A program made the translations under genes and the position numbers. From assembly GCA_035713725.1 (NCBI GenBank), contig DASTMZ010000043.1, positions 1 through 19,069 of the forward strand: a stretch of 19,069 nucleotides of DNA, in the 5' to 3' direction. Source of the DNA: DASQPR01 sp035713725 (GTDB lineage: Bacteria; Actinomycetota; Actinomycetes; Mycobacteriales; Micromonosporaceae). Shown here piece after piece: positions 14,796-19,069 of the stretch; position 1 is the stretch's first letter; each line of letters starts with the position of its first letter. The notes below the pieces were generated by a model. The model did no database searches. It saw nothing but the letters and a program-made list of their open reading frames with translations, and was not told the DNA's origin.

Positions 14796-16103
14796 GTGAT
14801 CGATCTTCTGCTGCGCAACGCACAGATCGCCGGCACGCCGGCGCTCAGCGACATCGCCGTCGACGCCGGCCGGATCGTGGCCGTCACGCCGGCGACCACA
14901 TCAGAGGCAGGCCACCCGACGAACAACGGCGCGGTCGACGCACGGGAGGTCACCGATCTGGGCGGCCGTCTCGTCACGCCGCCGCTCGTCGAGCCGCACA
15001 TCCACCTCGACGCGGTGCTGACCGTCGGCCAGCCCCGTCCGAACGTGTCCGGCTCGCTGTTCGAGGGCATCGCGGTGTGGGCCGAACGCGTCAAGGACCT
15101 GACGTACGACGACGTACAGTCCCGTGTCCGCCAGATCCTGCGGTGGCAGCTCGCGAACGGCGTGCAACACGTACGCAGTCACGTCGACGTCTGCGACCCA
15201 GAACTGCGTGCGCTGCGCGCGCTCGTCGACCTGCGTGACGAAGTGCGCGGCATCATCGACCTCCAACTCGTCGCGTTTCCGCAGCAGGGCATCCTCGGCT
15301 TCGACGGCGGACGCGACCTGATGCGCAAGGCGGTCGACCTCGGCGCGGACGTGGTCGGCGGCATCCCGCACTACGAGCTGACGCGCGAGGACGGCGTCGA
15401 GTCGGTGAAGTTCGCCATCGCGCTCGCCGACGAGCACGGCCTGCGCGTCGACATTCATTGCGACGAGACCGACGACGACCATTCCCGGTTCGTCGAGGTG
15501 ATGGCGGCCGAGACGATCCGCCGGGGCATGTCGGGGCGGGTCACCGCGAGCCACACGACCGCCATGCATTCGTACAACAACGCGTATGCGTACCGGCTCA
15601 TCAACAACATCGCGCGGGCCGGGCTGCACATGGTGACGAATCCGTTGGACAACGCCGTGCTGCAGGGCCGCTTCGACACCGGCCCGATCCGCCGCGGCCA
15701 CACGCGCGTCAAGCAACTGCAGGAGGCCGGCGTGAACGTGTGCGTCGGTCACGACTCGGTGATGGATCCGTGGTATCCGCTCGGCTACGGCGATCCGCTG
15801 CAGGCGGCATTCGTGCTCGTGCACCTCGGCCAGATGTCCGGCGACGCCGAGTTACGGCGGCTCATCGAGATGATCACGGTGAATCCGGCCGCTGCTCTCG
15901 GCGTACCCGACTATGGCTTGCGGCCTGGCGGACCGGCCGACCTGGTGGTGTTCGACGCACCGTCGGAGGCCGACGCGCTGCGGCTGATCGCGCCCCGCAC
16001 GCTGGTCTTGCGCGGTGGCAAGGTGGTCGCACGCGCAACCTCCGCCGAGCGCACCGTTTTCTTTGCTGGTACCCAGGAGCAGGTCACGTTCCTGCGAACG
16101 TGA
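14796..16103 (+). CDS. codA: Cytosine deaminase (CodA-like amidohydrolase)
   Basis: 435 residues. It hydrolyses cytosine to uracil and ammonia (EC 3.5.4.1), feeding pyrimidine salvage. It tracks E. coli CodA closely: VEPHIHLDA (metal ligands H68, H70), SGSLFEGIAVWAERV, NGVQHVRSHVDVCD, VAFPQQGI with the substrate-binding Gln, HCDET (H221, E224), VTASHTTAMHSYN (H253), NPLDNAVLQGRFDT and VGHDSVMDPWYPLG (D320 as catalytic Asp). Position 321 is Ser where E. coli has Asp314. The start is uncertain: the GTG at 14796 begins VIDLLLRNAQ, as the family usually does, but has no clear ribosome site; an ATG at 14760 would add 12 residues with a weak GGA upstream. It is divergent from zwf and converges on the permease gene, unlike the E. 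coli codBA operon. Its last codons and stop lie inside a strong hairpin. Confidence 0.94.
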   Translation: MIDLLLRNAQIAGTPALSDIAVDAGRIVAVTPATTSEAGHPTNNGAVDAREVTDLGGRLVTPPLVEPHIHLDAVLTVGQPRPNVSGSLFEGIAVWAERVKDLTYDDVQSRVRQILRWQLANGVQHVRSHVDVCDPELRALRALVDLRDEVRGIIDLQLVAFPQQGILGFDGGRDLMRKAVDLGADVVGGIPHYELTREDGVESVKFAIALADEHGLRVDIHCDETDDDHSRFVEVMAAETIRRGMSGRVTASHTTAMHSYNNAYAYRLINNIARAGLHMVTNPLDNAVLQGRFDTGPIRRGHTRVKQLQEAGVNVCVGHDSVMDPWYPLGYGDPLQAAFVLVHLGQMSGDAELRRLIEMITVNPAAALGVPDYGLRPGGPADLVVFDAPSEADALRLIAPRTLVLRGGKVVARATSAERTVFFAGTQEQVTFLRT

Positions 16104-16112
16104 CCTGCTCCT
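16075..16112. terminator. Bidirectional hairpin between codA and the permease gene
   Basis: A perfect 16-bp inverted repeat (AGGAGCAGGTCACGTT and its complement) with the 6-nt loop CCTGCG. The left arm and loop are the last codons of codA and the stop TGA (16101-16103) sits in the right arm. It ends 37 bp before the stop of the convergent permease gene, so it can fold in both transcripts. No U-tract follows. Confidence 0.85.
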
Positions 16113-16148
16113 TGCCGGGTATCCGCAGTGGCGCAGATTGGGGATCCG

Positions 16149-17669
16149 TCAGGCGGTTGACCCGTCCGTTGTCTGGACCGGTGCGTCCGCGCCGGCGGTC
16201 TCCTGAAGTGGAATCGACCGTGAGCCGACGCCGCTCGCCGCGTCCGGGATGACCAGCACCTCTTCGCCGTGGTCACGCTGGAACCGGTAGAACAGCGCGT
16301 AAAGCACCGCCGCGAGAACGAAGCCGACTTCGAACGCGAGGTCGCCGAGCGAGGTGGCATGTCTCGCCACGAAGCCCTGGAACTTGATCTGGTCCGAGAA
16401 CAGCACGATCGAGACCGCGATTGAGATGGCCATCGCGAGGGCGCCGCCCCACGGGTTGTGCTTGCGGTCGAACAAGAATCCATCGACACGCTTGCCGCGA
16501 CGCAGGAACTGGTCCATGAAGAACACACCAAGCCATGGGCCGATCCAGTACGAGATGATCAGCAGGAAGTCGGTGTACTCCTCGCCCGCGTTGTGCAGGC
16601 CGGACAGCGCAAGGAAGAAGCCCGCCACACCGAAGACGATCGCGACGATGCCGCGCCGCAGGGCCAGTGGCATCCGGATGCCGAGCGCGAGGAACGACAT
16701 CGATCCGGAGTAGACGTTCAGCGCGTTCGCACACACCGCGCCTAGCGCGATCGCGAGCAGTGTCAGGTCGGCGATCCACGTCGGCAGGTGGCTCGTGAAT
16801 CCGGCCGTGGGGTTGCCACCGAACTTGTTCGAGTCCGTGATGCTGGCCGCTGCCGCGCCGACGGTCTCGAGAATCGCGCACGACACGAAGACGCCGAGCG
16901 CGGCCCACCATCCCGTCGCGCGACGGTTCGTGTCCGGCGGCAGGTAGCGCGTGTAGTCGCTGGCGAACGGGTTCCAGCCGGCGGCGTACCCGAACGCCGC
17001 GCCGAGGGTGACGATGAAGCCACCGATGCCGCCGCTCTGGTGGGTCAGCGACGGGTGCGCCTTCGACGAGATCACGATCGTCGCGATCACGAAGATGACG
17101 GCGAGCAGCGGGAACGCGTACCGCTCAAAGGTGTGCACCAGGTTGTGGCCGAAGAACGCGACCGCGATCTGCAGCACCACGATGATGATCAGCGCGAGCT
17201 TGCTCGACATGTGGGTGAGCGCGGACAGCGCGAACGCGCCGCTGACGCTGTTGACCGCGAACCATCCCACGCCCGCGACGACCGAGTTGATGCCGGCCGG
17301 CAGGATGTTCCCGAGGAAGCCGAAGCCGATGCGCGACAGCACCATCTGCGGTACGCCGAACAGCGGGCCGCGCGCGGCGAGGAAGCCCATCGACACCGAG
17401 CCGAGGGCGGAACCGACAATGACGGCGAGCGTCGCCATCCAGAACGACTGACCGAAGAACCAGACACCGATGATTCCGACGAAGATCGTCGCGAACTCGA
17501 GGTTCGGTGACGTCCAGGTCCACAACTGATTGAGCGGACGTCCGTGGCGCTCGGACAACGGAATGAACTCGGCGCCACCCGGCTCGATGGCGGCCACCTT
17601 GTCGCCATACGTACCTTCGCGTACGTCGGCCGTGACCTCGATGGTCGCGGTCGATCCACTCTGGGTCAT
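16149..17669 (-). CDS. codB: NCS1-family cytosine/purine permease
   Basis: 506-residue transporter with about 12 hydrophobic helices. The N-terminal signature IEPGGAEFIPLSERHGRPLNQ is split around the family's Ile-Pro and Arg-His-Gly, followed by LWTWTSPNLEFATIFVG. Further NCS1 hallmarks are ARGPLFGVPQMVLSRIGFG, AGVGWFAVNSVSG, AAGWNPFASDYTRYLPP and NALNVYSGSMSFLALG. These proteins take up cytosine, purines, allantoin or related compounds by cation symport. The neighbouring cytosine deaminase makes cytosine the best guess, though the length and tail resemble actinobacterial and fungal-type purine-cytosine permeases more than E. coli CodB (about 420 residues). The C-terminus is a cytoplasmic, polar tail. 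GAGAGG lies about 10 nt before the ATG at 17669. The gene is convergent with codA, so co-regulation would need shared control of two promoters. Confidence 0.9.
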   Translation of the reverse strand: MTQSGSTATIEVTADVREGTYGDKVAAIEPGGAEFIPLSERHGRPLNQLWTWTSPNLEFATIFVGIIGVWFFGQSFWMATLAVIVGSALGSVSMGFLAARGPLFGVPQMVLSRIGFGFLGNILPAGINSVVAGVGWFAVNSVSGAFALSALTHMSSKLALIIIVVLQIAVAFFGHNLVHTFERYAFPLLAVIFVIATIVISSKAHPSLTHQSGGIGGFIVTLGAAFGYAAGWNPFASDYTRYLPPDTNRRATGWWAALGVFVSCAILETVGAAAASITDSNKFGGNPTAGFTSHLPTWIADLTLLAIALGAVCANALNVYSGSMSFLALGIRMPLALRRGIVAIVFGVAGFFLALSGLHNAGEEYTDFLLIISYWIGPWLGVFFMDQFLRRGKRVDGFLFDRKHNPWGGALAMAISIAVSIVLFSDQIKFQGFVARHATSLGDLAFEVGFVLAAVLYALFYRFQRDHGEEVLVIPDAASGVGSRSIPLQETAGADAPVQTTDGSTA

Positions 17670-18146
17670 GTGCGGTACACCTCTCAGATAGATGTAAGCG
17701 AGTGCATGTTAACCGCGCCGCAATGCGAAGTAACGGGTCCGAAAGGCCACAGTGGAGCCTTGTTTACGTGACTAATTCTCGGCTGCCCGACCGCCGGATT
17801 GGCGCACGGCGCGCCGGTCGTCGGGACATGGCAGACCGCCGAATCGGTGATCAACATCGGTAGATCGTCGGCCGGATCGCCCGGTCGACGCGGTCGACTC
17901 GGGTCGGCGGAGGATCGCGGTCGGAGAGCTGGTTTCGGAGGCCGTTTCCGGAGAACCAGGTCCGGGACCCAGGGCGGCATGTGACCCCGGACACCGGTCA
18001 ATACGGACTGTGAATAAGCTGGGAGCTTGTACGATTCGCCCGGTCTGCGTCGACGGTGTACGGATGGCCGGGGTACCGTCGCGAGCGGCCGGAGGCCGCT
18101 GATGCCGGCCGGTTCACCAATTCGTCACGTGTGAGAGGTTGGCCAC
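17670..18146. other. Intergenic region between divergent permease and DUF929 genes
   Basis: A 477-bp stretch with no convincing gene; a 105-codon open frame on the minus strand (17684-18001) has a Pro/Arg-rich translation without family features. Base composition is lower in GC near 17690-17780 (with GTTAAC and TTTACGTGACTAATTC), where the permease promoter probably lies, and again at 18000-18036. On the plus strand, TACGAT at 18030-18035 is a possible -10 for the DUF929 gene, with no good -35. No riboswitch that I recognise precedes the permease. Confidence 0.55.
18084..18100 (+). other. Short GC hairpin in the DUF929 leader
   Basis: AGCGGCC-GGA-GGCCGCT, a perfect 7-bp stem with a 3-nt loop, about 46 bp before the GTG at 18147. 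A smaller hairpin, AAGCT-GGG-AGCTT, lies at 18016-18028. They could be leader structure or the end of an upstream transcript. Confidence 0.4.
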
Positions 18147-19040
18147 GTGTCCAAGGCTCAGGCCAAACGGGATGCCCGGCAGGCCGCGCGCGAGCTTGCC
18201 GCCAAGCAACGCCGCGCGGAACAGCGCCGCAAGCGTCTGATCGGGGCGGCGGCCGCGGTCGGCGCGGTCGTCCTCGTCATCGGCATCCTGGTCGGTGTGA
18301 AGCTGTCCGCGCCGGCGAAGAAGAACACCAATGTCGGCTCGGCACCAGCCGCCGCCTCCCTGGTGAGCAGCGTGACGAACGTCTCGCCGACGGTGCTCGA
18401 CCAGGCCGGCAAGGGCGCGGTGGATTCGCCGCCCCAGGCGACCAGCGGACAGCCGGTGCTCAAGGGCGCGGACGGCAAGCCGGTGGTCTTTTACATGGGT
18501 GCCGAGTATTGCCCCTACTGTGCGGCCGAGCGCTGGCCGATGATCGTCGCGCTGTCCCGGTTCGGTACGTTCCAGAACCTGAGTACGACGTCGTCGTCGT
18601 CGACCGACACGTTCCCGAACACGCCCACGTTCACCTTCCACGGCGCGTCGTACACGAGCCAGTACATCGACTTCCAGCCGAAGGAGATCCAGAGCGAGGC
18701 CGGCGTAGCGCTCGAGACGCTCACGTCCGACCAGCAGAAGCTGGTCCAGCAGTTCGACCCGCCGTCGCCCGGCACCACCGGTAACCCGTTCCCGTTCATC
18801 GACTTCGGAAACCAGGCGATCGCCAGCGGCGCGAGCTACAACCCGCAACTGCTGGCCGGCATGACACAGCAACAGGTCGCCGACGCGTTGCGCAACCCGA
18901 ACAGCGACATCGCCAAGGCGATCCTGGGCACCGCGAACGCGTTCACGAACGAGATCTGCAAGCTCACCAACGGGCAGCCGGGCAACGTGTGCTCGTCGGC
19001 CGCGGCCACGGCATACGGACCCGCCGGTGGCCAGGGCTGA
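18147..19040 (+). CDS. DUF929 family membrane-anchored thioredoxin-like protein
   Basis: 297 residues. A highly basic, Ala/Lys/Arg-rich helix (1-30) precedes one transmembrane segment at about 31-52 (LIGAAAAVGAVVLVIGILVGV), so the remainder faces outward. The DUF929 domain follows: VVFYMGAEYCPYCAAERW carries a CxxC pair at C122/C125 in a thioredoxin-like setting, then IVALSRFGTFQNLS, FPNTPTFTFHG, SQYIDFQPKE, NPFPFIDFGNQ and a C-terminal EICKLTNGQ with a second Cys pair (C271, C282). This suggests a disulphide-handling role outside the membrane, but activity is not established for the family. In many actinobacteria a vitamin K epoxide reductase homologue is encoded next to such genes; the window ends too soon to see. 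The GTG start has GAGAGG 8 nt upstream. Only 29 bp of sequence follow the stop. Confidence 0.92.
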   Translation: MSKAQAKRDARQAARELAAKQRRAEQRRKRLIGAAAAVGAVVLVIGILVGVKLSAPAKKNTNVGSAPAAASLVSSVTNVSPTVLDQAGKGAVDSPPQATSGQPVLKGADGKPVVFYMGAEYCPYCAAERWPMIVALSRFGTFQNLSTTSSSSTDTFPNTPTFTFHGASYTSQYIDFQPKEIQSEAGVALETLTSDQQKLVQQFDPPSPGTTGNPFPFIDFGNQAIASGASYNPQLLAGMTQQQVADALRNPNSDIAKAILGTANAFTNEICKLTNGQPGNVCSSAAATAYGPAGGQG

Positions 19041-19069
19041 CGCGCGGGCCCGAACCGGTGGCCCCCGCG

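Noticed and set aside
17684..18001. 105-codon minus-strand open frame upstream of the permease
   Set aside because: Pro/Arg-rich translation with no family match, overlapping the likely promoter region of the permease.
18056..18784. 242-codon open frame overlapping the DUF929 gene in another frame
   Set aside because: A shadow frame: it is Arg/Gly-rich and without domains, whereas the overlapping frame has a TM helix, a CPYC motif and a good ribosome site.
1..19069. CRISPR arrays, insertion sequences, integrase genes or attachment sites
   Set aside because: No regularly spaced repeats, transposase motifs or terminal inverted repeats were found by reading both strands.

Overview
The window looks like chromosomal DNA from a high-GC Gram-positive actinobacterium. 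G or C fills most third codon positions, several starts are GTG behind GGAGG-type ribosome sites, and the gene families are typical of Actinomycetota: a conservon (sensor kinase, Roadblock, DUF742, small GTPase), LppX/LprAFG-type lipoproteins, a DUF929 protein and a COG4315-type lipoprotein. I cannot name the genus from sequence alone. I see no tRNA, rRNA, insertion sequence, integrase, CRISPR array or prophage gene.

Layout. 9-599 (-) is a secreted-repeat lipoprotein. A non-coding stretch of about 500 bp (600-1095) separates it from a two-gene unit: a membrane-anchored protein with three helix-hairpin-helix-like repeats (1096-2940), overlapped by a TM-BON-OmpA cell-wall-binding protein (2940-3749). 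Convergent to these are a small GNAT acetyltransferase (3791-4099, -) and a class I methyltransferase (4184-5023, -). A four-gene conservon reads rightward (5199-9333) with overlapping or closely spaced genes. Then, on the minus strand, come an exported phosphoesterase (9388-11226), two paralogous LppX/LprG-like lipoproteins (11355-12197 and 12360-13136) and a Zwf1-type glucose-6-phosphate dehydrogenase (13233-14633). Cytosine deaminase (14796-16103, +) converges on an NCS1 cytosine/purine permease (16149-17669, -) across a perfect 16-bp hairpin. A 477-bp intergenic region leads to a DUF929 thioredoxin-like membrane protein (18147-19040, +).

How the genes fit together. The conservon is a membrane sensor wired to a Ras-like GTPase switch. 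The permease and deaminase form a pyrimidine-salvage pair: uptake of cytosine, then deamination to uracil. Much of the rest is envelope biology: three lipoproteins, an exported phosphoesterase, the OmpA-like protein and the DUF929 protein.

The points most worth a second look are the HhH/OmpA gene pair, whose predicted topologies put HhH-like repeats inside the cell and a peptidoglycan-binding domain outside; a phosphoesterase with Gly where the nucleophilic Ser/Thr is expected; a cytosine deaminase with Ser at the position of E. coli CodA Asp314; and two strong hairpins at 12308-12345 and 16075-16112.
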